DNA of 64,000 nt, from positions 992,001 to 1,056,000 of the forward strand of contig JAQFWX010000009.1 of NCBI GenBank assembly GCA_027605045.1. The letters are read 5' to 3'. The notes under the pieces were generated by a model. The model ran no database searches. It was not told where the DNA came from and worked only from the letters and a program-made list of their open reading frames with translations. The position numbers and the translations under genes are program-made. Of this stretch, positions 1 to 10,834 are shown piece by piece. How positions within the stretch are numbered: the stretch's first letter is position 1; each line of letters begins with the position of its first letter. This stretch comes from Phallus indusiatus (Eukaryota > Basidiomycota > Agaricomycetes > Phallales > Phallaceae).

Positions 1-378
1 CTTCAACGAAAAAAGCGCGTGCTTCCGAGTTGCTGCCGGAAGTGAGGTGTTACGAGAACGTACCTCTTAAGACAAGACGAAGGAATATGATTGGAAAAGA
101 GCAGTGGAGTGTTTCTTTTTACGAGGTCAACATCGGTGCCAGATGCCTCCGGTGCGGCGCTTCGGTGCCTACTGTGACATGCATGACATGTCACAAATGT
201 TTAGCCGATACCAAACTAAACCAAGCTCATCACAAGCTCATCATGCACGTCATGATCATGAAAAGTAATTTTTGGAAATTGGAAAAAATGTCTCATCCCA
301 AAAGGTATAATGACCGTAGTTTTTTTATGTAAAATGCTCTGCCTCCACGCCAAAGTTCTCAGAAGGATTCGCGCCAGC
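1..378. other. Left edge, no gene recognised
   Basis: Short open frames exist on both strands but none has splice sites, a family motif or an intact-looking start. Nothing is recognised here. The stretch leads directly into the repeat copy that begins near 379. Confidence 0.5.
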
Positions 379-1529
379 GTTATATCGAAAAAACTCACGA
401 CACTCGATGTACGCTGGGCTTTCCAGATCAAATAGAAAAGAAGCCAAACACAAGAGACGACACCTAATTTCAGCTGACTGAAATTTGACATTTGAAAGTG
501 CGAATTTCAGATAAGAATTCTAATCAGCGTAAAGTCTGATTTTCAGTCAGCGTAAAACTTTGATTTTCAGTCAGTGTAAAGTCTGACTTTCAGTCAGCGT
601 AAAACTCTGATTTTCAGTCAGTGTAACACCTGATTTCAAGTTAGTGCCAAATCTAATTTTTAGTCTACTTAAGATCTGGATTTCAATTAAATTGAAGTTA
701 TAATTTGATTTGTATTGAAGTTGTTACTTCAGAAATATGGAAATCGTAACTTTCCTTGCCTTATATTTGTGATCTTAGTTGGTTTCAAGTCTGAATCTCA
801 GTCAGGTTAAAGTCCAAATCTCAGTTAGATTAGAGTCTTGTTTTCTGCCAGTATAATTTAGAATTCTCAGTTAGCCTGAGTTCTAAATTACAAGATGACT
901 GAAAATTAAACTTCAAGCAACCTGAAAATCGGGATTTTTGCTGACAGAAAAGCAGAGGGGTGAATTTAACCCGACTGAGATTCTGACTTTAATCCATCTA
1001 AGATTTTGACTTTAATTTGACCGAGATTCTGATTCTAACCCGACTGGAACTCTGACTTTAAACTAACAAAAATCACAAATATAAGTTACAACTTTAATTA
1101 GCAGGAGATCCAGATTTTAAGCAGACTAAAAATCAAAATTTATGTTAACTGAACATTGGAATCTACACCAACTGAATATCAGATTTTACGCTGACTGAAA
1201 ACCAGATTTTAAGCAGACTAAAAATGATATTTTGTGTTGATTGAAAACTGGAATTTAAACTGACTGAGAATCAAAGCTTACGCCGACTGAAAATCAGATT
1301 CTTATGCTGACTGAAAATCAGATCTTAAACTGAGTGGAAAATCAGATTTTGAACTGACTGAGAATCAGACCGTACATTGATTGAAATTTTGAACTGAAAT
1401 TCGCAATTTCAGGTGTCAAATTTCAGTCGGCTGAAATCAGGAGGTGTCTCTTGTGAAAGAAAATGAGTGTATTGGGAATATTTGAGGATGGAGGACGCAT
1501 GTTGGACAATCCTTGAACCATAGCGCGCC
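379..1529. repeat. Dispersed repeat, copy A, carrying a foldback
   Basis: The left flank (about 379-448) and right flank (about 1456-1529) of this block match, in the same order and orientation, a second block at 4511-4676. Shared landmarks are GTTATATCGAAAAAA, then GCTTTCCAGA, then GGAATATTTGAG, then ACGCATGTTGGACA. In copy A the two halves are separated by a 1-kb palindromic insertion; in copy B they are only tens of bases apart. This suggests a non-coding repeat family in which one copy gained, or the other lost, the foldback. Similarity may extend a little past 1529, where both copies hold a GGCACT motif. No transposase or reverse transcriptase is visible. Confidence 0.75.
449..1455. repeat. 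Foldback of inverted satellite-like 23-24 bp units
   Basis: The outermost 62 bases (449-510) match the reverse complement of 1394-1455 at about 54 of 62 positions by hand alignment. The left part holds head-to-tail 23-24 bp units around the core TTTTCAGTCAGCGTAAA (clear at 540-640, decaying inward). The right part holds the same units in reverse complement (core CGCTGACTGAAAATCAGA, about 1180-1370). A short hairpin, 855-889, with AATTTAGAA pairing TTCTAAATT, lies near the middle. The arms are unequal, so the ends pair best. No coding sequence is seen inside. It could be a foldback or MITE-like element, or a satellite array duplicated by inversion. Confidence 0.85.
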
Positions 1530-2335
1530 TTCATGTTATTGCGAATTTTGCGAGTGCGACAGGACCTTCCCTCGACGACAACACTGGCACTCTTTGACAA
1601 TCAATTCTGATCGGGTAGGAAACCTCCCAGGACTCCTTTTCAACTTTGACGCGGTGGGTGTTGCTTTTTTTCCTGAAAAATCCACCTGCTGACACTTTGA
1701 TCAACGCTTCGTTCAAGAGTAGTCTTTGCATGTAACGCTTTTGCTCCAGCCCACTGAACAGACAACTAATTATATTGATTCGAGTAGAATCTATGCTCAC
1801 GGCGGACCGAAAACCTCGTTTGAGATTTCCGAGGCTTAGTTTCAATTGGGTTTAACCAACCGTACTGCGAATATTGTACGTGCCATTTTTCACGTCAGTC
1901 AGCTACAATCCAAACAATAAATAAATAACAAAATGTTCCGATAGTCGTGCTGGAAACTTTATAAATTATGACTGTCACGCGGTCGACTCAGAACACTGGC
2001 AGACACGATTTATTTATTGTCAAGCAAACGAAAAAGACTGATTGTCGATTTAAGCTTTGTGGGTATGAATCCCGTAATTCAACCCACCCTTGATTATGCT
2101 CAAACTTTTACAGCCCTAATATCCCAGGTCGCGGGAGTACCCTGGGAGAGCTGGACGCCCTACATGACATTTTCAGTTTTCCAGTTCAATTGATCATCGT
2201 CGTCGCTCTATTACTTCAGATTATTAGTCGGGACGCAGGCCAGAGGGGGCGCTGATGTTGTCGTTGTCCTTTGTTTTCTTAAACAGTATCAAGCACAGCG
2301 GAGATGATCGCTAGTTACCGGTTACGGTTGATCGA
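1530..2335. other. Gene-free spacer
   Basis: No open frame with motif or splice support was found. Part of it (about 1530-1600) may be the diverged continuation of repeat copy A. The rest shows nothing I can identify. Confidence 0.5.
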
Positions 2336-2652
2336 TCATGCAAACGGATTGGGTCCGTAGGTGAATGTCTCAGTGGTGTCTTGACGAATAAGGAACGTGC
2401 CAGTGTACGCGTTCTGGATCGTGCAAATGCTTGGATCAACGTTATTAATAGGACGAATGCTCCACTAAGAGGGAAAATAACGATTAAGTGTGTGTTTGAT
2501 GGGAAGTTATTCATACAACTGACTTTCTGCAATGAGTTCTGTTTATCAAGACCGGCAAGACCGAGGCCGACCGATTGCGGTCCAAGAGTAGTATCGAGAA
2601 GAAAACCCGTATTGTTGGACGTGATTGTGTAAAGGCCATCAAAAAAGGACAT
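2336..2652 (-). CDS. Beta-trefoil (ricin-B-like / mycocypin-like) protein, apparently truncated
   Basis: Two exons, 2652-2524 and 2464-2336, with an intron of GTCAGT..TTAG type, encode about 85 residues. The protein starts with a DGLYTIT strand and contains KWSIRP followed by CTIQN, the typical spacing of small mushroom beta-trefoil proteins (ricin-B-like lectins and cospin/mycocypin-type protease inhibitors, usually about 140-150 aa). The frame stops with TGA right after PNPFA, where family members usually continue with Trp; a further stop follows seven codons later. The gene therefore covers roughly the first half of the fold and may be a pseudogene or be spliced in a way I did not find. 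It is oriented away from the related gene at 3544. Such proteins usually act in defence against grazers or in protease regulation; ligand and activity cannot be read here. Confidence 0.65.
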
Positions 2653-3471
2653 AATGTGAGTATCAGATATGTGGTATTCATGCGTATTGGCTTACTGATT
2701 ACGAAACTAACATTATACAAAACCGTCGTACATCATACAATCACGCCATGCTGTAAAATGAAGGGACAATTCAAACAGCATAGCCACTCGGTGTCACAAA
2801 AGTGTACATGGGAAAAAGCAAAGGTTCAACCTCATGTTTCCATGTATACGTAAATGGTAAAAATTGATTGACTGTATAGAATAATTGATTCGACGCCTTT
2901 TCAACTTGAATCATGTAATACAACAACGAGGCATTTATGAATTAACTACTTCGATGTCAGTGCTAGGAACCATACGCACCTGAGACACTATTCAGTATGA
3001 GTCGTCACAGAATTTCCCTTTATTCGACTCCAAATTTAATCGTTTGCAGAACAAGCATGCATCAATTCAATTATTCCATCGCACTGAACATCCAACTGTT
3101 CACCGATGTCAACGATACATACAATAATATCGCCTTTCAATTTTTTCGCTTCAATTTATTTCTATACGAGCACGACCTCTTTGAGTCATTATGAATGATA
3201 ATTGATGGCAAGCAGCGTATCATTGGGCGATGGCTATTCAACACGATGTCTGCTAGTGAATTTCCGACTCCGACTCGGACTCTGGGCACATTAACAGTAT
3301 TCATCGAACATTCCTGTCTTCCAGATTCAAAGGTGAGCCACAAAGCATCGTTCACCTGACATTCTCAGTTTCGGTATCTATTCAGCCCGACCTCTTTCAT
3401 GAGGCATTAGTGGGTAATCTAGTAAGCGAGCACCGCCTTTTACTTCCAAAGTTCTCAGCCGTTTCGAAGGG
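2653..3471. other. Spacer between the divergent trefoil genes
   Basis: This probably holds the promoters of both flanking trefoil genes. Short open frames exist (for example 2997-3194) but show no motif, so they are treated as chance frames. Confidence 0.5.
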
Positions 3472-3478
3472 TATAAAA
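3472..3478 (+). promoter_or_regulatory. TATA box of the 3544 gene
   Basis: TATAAAA lies 66 bases upstream of the ATG at 3544 and is followed by a pyrimidine-rich leader. This is the strongest core-promoter signal in the first 5 kb and suggests the trefoil gene is, or recently was, transcribed. Confidence 0.6.
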
Positions 3479-3543
3479 CCGAGCTCACTAGTTTCAGCCC
3501 TCTCTCAGTGAAATCCTACTCCCAACCATTTCAATACACAATC

Positions 3544-3835
3544 ATGTCTATTACTCCTGGTGTTTATAACATCATCTTGAACACTACCGGCAAACCGAAT
3601 GTCGTTACCCTCGGCAAAGACGGTGTTGACTTGATCACACCGGCCTCGGACAGTGCTTCCAAAGTTCGTCTCATTCATTCCTACTAATCTTACTCAATTC
3701 TGACGGTAAATCGGCTTTGGATAGTGGATTATCAGACCTATTTCTGACGTGCCAGCAAACGCATATACTATCCAGAATGAATCGACGAACAATGCAACGT
3801 ATGCTTCAAACTTGGCTGTAACGTTCCTTGAGTGA
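3544..3835 (+). CDS. Beta-trefoil (ricin-B-like / mycocypin-like) protein, 3' end uncertain
   Basis: Exon 1 (3544-3663) begins MSITPGVYNI; exon 2 (from 3725) begins WIIRP and continues to AYTIQN, the same K-W-(I/S)-I-R-P..(Y/C)TIQN pattern as the divergent gene at 2336-2652, so the two are paralogues. The intron starts GTTCGT and ends GATAG. The simplest reading stops at 3833-3835 after about 76 residues, half the usual family length. Downstream (about 3860-4020) another frame encodes a VDW segment and SYQLVFARL, which resembles the final strands of a trefoil. Either further exons exist or the 3' half is decaying. A TATA box at 3472 supports the start. Confidence 0.65.
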
Positions 3836-4510
3836 GCTGATGGGCTCTCCAAATTAGCATATCCACGGTTGACTGGAATTCCAATTCTAGTTCCACGGTA
3901 ATTCCAATACTCTAGTTCATATCAACTCGTTTTCGCACGGCTGAACGATATTGTAGCTCGCTGTATCGGATACCCCCACAACTTCCACTTGAACTCTCAC
4001 GAAAGTATGAATGACTCGGGTTGATGGCGGCAACGGGGCGATTGTAAATCGGCCATAGCTGATAGATACCGGAATACTCAACGTTCTTGGAGATTAACGT
4101 GTTTCTAACCTTCTTGGCAATAAATGTTTCGTGTTAAATATAAGTATGTTAGCAAAGTATACTGGTTAAGCCACTGGGCCAGCGTGACTCACCGGCGCGC
4201 GATTCCAAATGGTTATGAGGATCATCAAAACATCTCCAGATTTCGAAGTGCTGAAACTCACATCATAATTGGAATAGATCGTGTCATACATAAGACAGTG
4301 AAATGCACATCTCACAAACATTCCAACCCCGGATAAAGTTCATGATCATTGCTTAAGTTGAAGGAGAGTATACTGGCTTGCTGGTGAATCTGCCCAAGAA
4401 CCTCAGATCAACTAACACTTCAAGCGGACATTCATGTACATGTCTGACAAAGAGAGTTTTTTGGACCAGGATACTACGCCATGCTGAGTAAATTGCGCAA
4501 GTTCAACAAC

Positions 4511-4676
4511 GTTATATCGAAAAAATTCAGGACAGAAATCAATATACATTGAGCTTTCCAGAGCAGAGTAGAAGAGAGAAAAACAAATAAAAGAGAAGAG
4601 AAGACAAAAGAAACAAGCCAGTGTAGGGGGAATATTTGAGAACGCATGTTGGACATTTCTCCAACTTTGTCGCGTC
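4511..4676. repeat. Dispersed repeat, copy B, without foldback
   Basis: Same family as 379-1529: GTTATATCGAAAAAA, GCTTTCCAGA, GGAATATTTGAG and ACGCATGTTGGACA occur in the same order within 166 bases. The centre is a purine-rich run (about 4570-4615) where copy A carries its foldback. It ends about 100 bases from the stop codon of the CAP gene. No target-site duplication was obvious by eye. Confidence 0.7.
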
Positions 4677-4779
4677 TCTCGAGCACAAAATGAGAAAATT
4701 AGTCGGCCAGTCTCTCAAACTTGGACATTGGCACTATTTTTTCGTTAAATCGAGAAGTACACTATTGGATGAAAAAAAC

Positions 4780-6144
4780 TCACGGGAATTCGCCGATAAC
4801 ATTTCCCTGCGGTGAATATTCACAAACGTAATAATGGGCAAGCTGAAAGACAATGAGAAACGCTTGAAAGTGTTTTATTTCTCTGCAAAACATACCCCAA
4901 AGCTACTGGGGAAAATTCCAGAGCAATCTTGTTCGGCACATCCTACTTCGGTAGTACTCTTCCATACAACTTGCGTAAAGTGAGATGGTTGAGGATTGTT
5001 AGGATCATATTCAGCTACAAAAAAAAATACGTCAAATCCTTCAAAACTAAAAATCTGTCTGTGGTATTATACTTACAAACTTCGGCAGTCCAACTTCCAA
5101 TTGCCTGAGGAATTCCGTAACCACTTCCAGTACCAGCCGCCAAATTCTCACCAAATGGTCCAAGACTTCCTCCACTGTGTTGGAAAACACAACCGTTAGC
5201 CCATTGTTGAGCTTTCGCAGCAAGGCTTTGAGAGTACGTCAATGGGGCTGCGCCGTGTTGAGCTCTGACGGTATTGTGTGCCGACAAATAGGCTTGAACA
5301 TCGGCTGGAGAAGTTTGACCTGAGGCTGAGTTGTTATCGGAGGAACTGGAACTAGTTGAGCTGCTTCCTTGGTTTTGGTTTTGGTTGTTCCCCTGACTAG
5401 AACTTCCGCTTCCACTTCCGGTGCCCACATTAACTGGACTGGAAGATTGAGCAGGAGGGGTAGATGAAGGAGAGGCAGATGGGGATGCAGATGGAATAGA
5501 AAGAGGAGTAGAGGGGGGCTGAGAAGAAACGATATGGACCGAAGAAGCGGAAGAGGGTTGTTGACTCGAAACCGGTTTGTTCTGTACAAAGTTTGGAGAT
5601 GACACGGGCTGGTTCGGTACAGCAGAAGACGAAGTGGACTTTACCGAAGGCTCAGCGGAACTACTCGTCGGCTTAGGGATTGAAGATTGGCTTGCAGAAG
5701 AAGTTACATTTGATACAGAGATTTCAGATAAGTCAGTAGACGTCGGAACAGCCTGCGGTATCGATGAAACTACGGACAGTGCAGAGAAAATAGGCGAACT
5801 ATAACATATAGGTGTCAGAGAGAAAAAGAACAAGGACAATTATTAACTAACGGGGAGTTTGAGGACGGGGACGGTGCAATATTGACGGGTACAGTGCCCA
5901 AGTTCGGTGAGATAATAGTGGAAGACGCTTCCGCGGCCGCAGCTTTTTCCGCCTCTAGAGAGTCTATGACAACTCCCCATCTATTAGCTGGGAACTTGAA
6001 CCCAGGCCATCCAAAATCTTTACGAAAACTATCGGGAATCCCCGGGTTTCTGGCATGAACTCTCCTGCTCCGTAAAGAAGAGGCCTGTCCACCAGGAGCC
6101 AGGAGTCCCGCAACGAGTAATGCTGCCAAAAAAGCCTGAACCAT
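4780..6144 (-). CDS. Secreted CAP-domain (PR-1-like / SCP) protein
   Basis: Four exons (6144-5852, 5798-5077, 5014-4896, 4842-4780) join in phase to a 398-residue protein. Residues 1-21 are a hydrophobic signal peptide (MVQAFLAALLVAGLLAPGGQ), followed by a basic stretch with an RSRR site that a Kex2-type protease could cut. Residues about 100-255 are a Ser/Thr/Pro-rich linker, very likely O-glycosylated. The C-terminal CAP domain (about 258-398) has the expected motifs: SAHNTVRAQHG, GCVFQHS, GENLA, HFTQVVWKST and YYVCEYSPQGN. The His/Glu cavity residues and the cysteines are present, so the domain looks intact. Fungal CAP proteins are secreted and bind sterols or fatty acids (as in yeast Pry proteins); the ligand here is unknown. 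Repeat copy B lies just downstream. Confidence 0.95.
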
Positions 6145-7182
6145 ATTTTGGTTCTTTCTATAACGCCAAGAAAAGATATAAAGAATGTGACTGGAAAAAA
6201 GAACGTAGAAGATGGATAATGAAGTTGTACAGAAAGTTACACAGTCGAAAAAGAGTTGCTGACTTCGTGAGACCAGAATTTTAGTGCCATCGTTTTTTTC
6301 TGCGCTCTTATATTAATTTATTTTTAGCTTCCATCGCGACGCTTGCGGTTCCTGTTGTGTTTATTTGATGGTGTCCAAAGTAACGGAGATGACGTAAGAG
6401 GGACCAGTCGTGCCGATTCGTTGCCGATTTTGAGCATTTTCTGTCTCCCCATCTAGTTTCGTGCCACGTCTCAGTGCAAAGTACTGTCGTATCAAATAAC
6501 GTGAGATTACTGTTAAAACGATTCACTGCGAATTCGAAGCACAAAGCCCTTCATTCCAATTTGCGATTGTATCTCAGGATGTTACTGGTGTATTTGGCTG
6601 ATCTCATCCATGATGATGAGAACCTTAGACGACGCTCAAGTAGCGAGCTTTCATAGAAACTGCATCAGTCTCATCTCGTGGCAGAAATAAAAGGCAAGTT
6701 CGGCTTATTTCCCTTCTTTGAAATCCTCGGTTGAGTCAACGCCGCCGGAATCGCCATTATTGTTTCGTATCTTGCAGTTACAGTTACGATAGAAATGCGC
6801 TGAAAAGCCTAACAATTGTTGTCCCTCAAACCTTGGAGACTCCAGAACGTGATTAAGTGGTCACTGTATTAGAGCGTATTGACACCGAAGTTGGACCTTA
6901 GCATCTAACAATCCCGCTATCACCTCGTCTCGTATTCTCATTGGCCAACAACTTCTACCAATGGATTGAATTACTGAACTTGCAGTACCCGAGATACATT
7001 ACACTCGAGCAAAACAATCGAATTGAACCGATAGGGGCCCGACTTAGCTTCGGCCTCAAATAGTCCTTTAAAATGTCTCAGAAATAACTAAACAATTTTT
7101 AAACATAAACGAAACGACGCGATATTCTGTTAGTGGTGTCACTGCTTGACAGGGCGCCTATCGGTCTTTCACCACCAACGCC
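6145..7182. other. Intergenic region between divergent CAP and DNMT2 genes
   Basis: About 1 kb that must contain the promoters of the CAP gene (minus strand) and the DNMT2 gene (plus strand). Short open frames at 6308-6544 and 6474-6656 have no motif or splice support. No RNA gene or repeat was recognised. Confidence 0.55.
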
Positions 7183-8629
7183 ATGTTCAAAGCTCTCGAG
7201 TTCTATTCCGGAATAGGTCAAATCATCTTCCGCCTTGATTTGGTTTCCAACTTATTCTGTTCATGCTTATAGGCGGACTTCATCTCGCATCAACACGTGC
7301 AAAGCTCGACACCGCCATCCAAATCATCCGTGCTTTTGATTGGGATCCAGCAGCATCTGAGGTATATACCCACAATTTCGGTAAAGGAGTAGTGGAGCGC
7401 GTAGGTGATAGTTGAACGGACGATTCTTTTCTCAATTGATATCAGTTCTATTTTAGTGTGATATATCAAATCTAACAGCATCAGATCTACTCCCGTATAA
7501 TGCTGACGTATGGCTTTTATCACCTGCTTGCCAACCGTATACTGTATTGAATCCAAACGCTAAAGGAGAAGCTGATCCACGAGCGAAAAGTTTTCTAAAT
7601 TTGATGACCGTCATCCTACCAGAACTAGCAGCTCAAAATAAAGAACCGGATTACATTTTTGTGGAGAACGTCGCGGGTTTTGAGGTATGCATTTATCGGA
7701 GGTCACTGGAACTACGTCTGTACTTATACCTAGGATTCTATCTCAGAACTCTACTACTCGACAAACCATTTACGCAAAGCTTCAATCATTACGATATAAT
7801 GTATCCGAGTTTCTTTTAACACCTCTTCAGTTTGGGATACCCAATTCCCGCTTGAGATATTACGCGTTGGCCCGGAAGGAACCTTTTGATTCAATACCTC
7901 CCTACTGTTCAGATCAACTACCCAATCCCAAACGTAGTTTACCTAATGAAGGACTAGATTGGGTCGATCCACGATTACTCTCGGACTCCCTCCTACCAAA
8001 CGCTCCGCCCATTCTATCCCTACAAAGCTTCCTTGATGACGAAAACTCCACCACATTGTCACAATATTCTATTCCACCAAAAATCTTGCAATCAAAGCAC
8101 GCGCCGTTGTTTGATATCGTCAAGCCTTCATATACAAGGACATGCTGTTTTACTCGGGGATATACCCACATGATTGAAGGTAGCAGTATTCTCCAGCAAA
8201 ATGAGGAATTGGACGTAAGTGTATAACTCTTGTACTATGTCGCATTGCATCACAAAAAGAGTCCAGACTACAGATACTTTTAATGCTTATGCGACCGCGG
8301 TGGCTTCTCGATCTCCAAATAATGACAACGACCCTTTGGCTCTACTTTCTTCTCTCCGCCTTCGGTATTTCACCCCAACGGAGCTCCTGCGTCTCTTATG
8401 CTTTAATCCACCTCTATTTCTTCCTACCTCCTCATCAGATGATTTTGAGAATCTCTGTTCATATGGAATGCACCTGAATTCTTCACCTCTTAATCTTGGT
8501 GCGGGCCGGGAGTTCACCTTCCCCGATACAATTTCCCTCAAAACGCGGTATCGTTTGATTGGAAATAGCGTCAACGTATTCGTTGTCTCTAAGCTGATAT
8601 CGTTCCTCCTTACGCCAATGCAAACCTAA
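7183..8629 (+). CDS. DNMT2: DNMT2-type tRNA (cytosine-5-)-methyltransferase
   Basis: Five exons (7183-7216, 7273-7400, 7457-7684, 7747-8214, 8267-8629) encode 406 residues, close to the usual DNMT2 length. Motif I is FYSGIGGLH (residues 7-15). The catalytic loop is SPACQPYT with Cys79, the same position number as in human DNMT2. ENVAGFE spans 124-130, the DNMT2 signature CFT lies at 264-266, and the C-terminal part has RYFTPTELL and TRYRLIGNSVNV. The family transfers a methyl group from SAM to C38 of tRNA-Asp, protecting the tRNA from cleavage. The usual Pro-Pro-Cys is Pro-Ala-Cys here; the fission yeast enzyme also departs from PPC and is active, so activity is plausible. It converges on the small minus-strand gene at 9054. 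Confidence 0.96.
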
Positions 8630-9053
8630 ATTTCTTCAAGATCGCCTTAGCTTTCTAAGGCATGGTTAACGTCTTTCTCAGGTGCAAATCTTTTGCAACA
8701 GCGTAATTTCTCCAACAATTTCTTTTGAAACATACCTAATTCGTCATTTCCCGTCTATATTTAGCTTGAGCTGATTTTAAATAGATTGATGGAATATGCC
8801 GTTGGTAACATAAATCTAGGTGATTTGGTCTGGAGGTAATTCTTTTTTCGTCAATTTTCAGGCCTGAAGCGTGTAGTAGTACCTCCCGTGAGAGATGTAG
8901 GTCTACATTGTTTAGAAAAATTGTGGTAAAAACGAAAGGAGAAAAGATATCGGAAAGCATCTCTACACAAATTGAACACGTTGTCTGTTTGTACATAGTC
9001 AAAAATAAAAAGCTTGTTCAGGTTTGAGCATAAAATATGGGATACTTTATAGT
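8630..9053. other. Convergent 3' region
   Basis: About 420 bp between two convergent stop codons, presumably both 3' UTRs. AT-rich, with no gene signal. Confidence 0.55.
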
Positions 9054-9480
9054 TTATAACGGAGGTAATAGTTTTAGAGCAACTTGAACACGATCATGAA
9101 GTTCTGGACTGATTGCCTCAAGCTTTTCGTTCAAAACGTAAGTAAACTCGAGCATTGCATCAATGTCAGAAAAAGTAGCTCTGGCAAAACCATCGAGATC
9201 AGTTCCGTACCTAAACGGAACCCAGCGCAAAAGTTTAGAGCGAGTACCTTTCTCTGCAATTGTAAACGTTCCAATGTGGTTGGTAAATATGACACTCAGT
9301 TCGTTCATGGGTGGTCCGTCATTATCATCTGGAACCTTTTTGAGCACAAACTGAATATGCGTGAGTCAGTAAAAAGATACAGACATGAGACGTTCGGCGT
9401 GGCAGAATGCTAACCTGGAGTCTCTTATCTTTAGTCGTATGTGAACCTTGTAGGACTTGGTTTAAATTTGATTCTGACAT
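9054..9480 (-). CDS. Small conserved-looking protein of unknown function
   Basis: Two exons (9480-9356 region and 9347-9054 frame, joined by a GTTAGC..TTCAG intron) give about 121 residues. It starts MSESNLNQVLQ and runs through FVLKKVPDDND, MNELSVIFTNHIG and FRYGTDLDGFA to RVQVALKLLPPL. The phase is kept across the intron and the composition is soluble, mixed alpha/beta, with no signal peptide or membrane segment. I do not recognise the family. The regular reading frame and intact splice sites make it a real gene rather than a shadow. It converges on the DNMT2 gene. Confidence 0.7.
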
Positions 9481-10834
9481 GCTAGAATGAAAAGTGAACA
9501 ACTGATTGAGTAGATATGGATTAATGCATTATTTACCGTGCAGTAGATTATGTGTTACAAGTAATATAATATTTCCACTGTAAGACAAATCAAGTCTTGC
9601 CTTTCAAGCGGGAAGAAAATAGGTCAACAAAATACGTGAGCTCGTATTCACATTTGTAATTGTAGGTAAAAAGAGCCCATATATACTCATCCTCCTAGAG
9701 TACCTGAAGCCAGGACACCTGACTCCTTGACTCGGTGGATAAATAATTCGTTTCCAAGCCAGTCAGAACTTGGCCAGACGGTTTGATTGATGACGGAAAA
9801 CAGGGATACGAATAAGCCGAAGATTGCGGTTTCGCAGCTGTAGTTGTTCTTCCCATTTTCTTATATGTCGCGAATTTGTGGAGAGATTTGTTCAAGTTGA
9901 ATAACAATGAGCGAAATCCAAACATTGAATCAGAAATATCTGATAACGTGTCAGAAAGGTAGAACACACTACTAATAAATATTCACCTTGGTCCATTGGC
10001 ATCTAGGTAACCTCACCCGAGCCCATACCCCTGAAGCCATGGCATGTTCCAAACGAACGTCAAGCCAGTTCTGTCTCATGGAAGAGCATAAAATGAACAT
10101 GACCGGGTTTATATCGGATCCTTTACCACTTCATTCACAATCTAAACAAGAATAGATCATGTCCGAACGTGTACAATCGGCAAAGATTAAAAAAACCAAA
10201 TAATACTTAAACTCATCCAGTTGCTGGCCATGTGAGTTAACAATTAGTCTCTGACCAAGGAATCATTATACGGCACTGACTTACAAAGCTGATGAGATTG
10301 TTTTCACCTTCAAGTTTGTGGAACCCAGACATACTTCAACATCGTCAATGCTAGCTATAGCTTATTATCCGTTTTCCGCGGAAATTTGGTAGGTATGATC
10401 ATGACAAAAATCTCATTGAAGGATCAATCATTACTATTCTAGTCATTGAAAGAAAAAGTACGTAAACTCACTTAAATGGTTTGTTCCTTGGTTGAAGTTT
10501 ACCAACGTGTTGTGCTGTGCACCTCGTCCGGCGAAATTTTGAACTCTAGACTACAGCAGTAAGCACCACTGTCTTGTGCTGTCGTTCCATTATTTTTAAT
10601 TTGTTTTATCTTTCATAAATTAAAATGTACAGAAGGACGACCATACTGCCAATGTAATCGACCACGCTGGCGGCTGCAAGCAATGAGCATGAGCGTCAAG
10701 AGGCTGCCGGCGTCACAAACTTCTGATGATTACGTGAGACAAGTTCTTCTGACCGCGACGATCGCTTACTTATCAAATACTAGCCGAAACCTTCAAGGAT
10801 AAAACCACAATCTCAAGCAAACCCTCAAACCGCA
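9481..10834. other. Intergenic, no supported gene
   Basis: An open frame of 90 codons on the minus strand (9695-9967) and smaller ones show no motif. The last 100 bases precede the prefoldin ATG and contain GGATAAAACC, a TATA-like run near 10797-10806. Otherwise nothing is recognised. Confidence 0.5.

Noticed and set aside
5577..5804. Plus-strand acidic frame opposite the CAP gene
   Set aside because: Exact antisense of the Ser/Pro-rich linker; CAP protein motifs show that the minus strand is coding.
9695..9967. 90-codon minus-strand frame
   Set aside because: No motif, no splice partner and no similarity I recognise.
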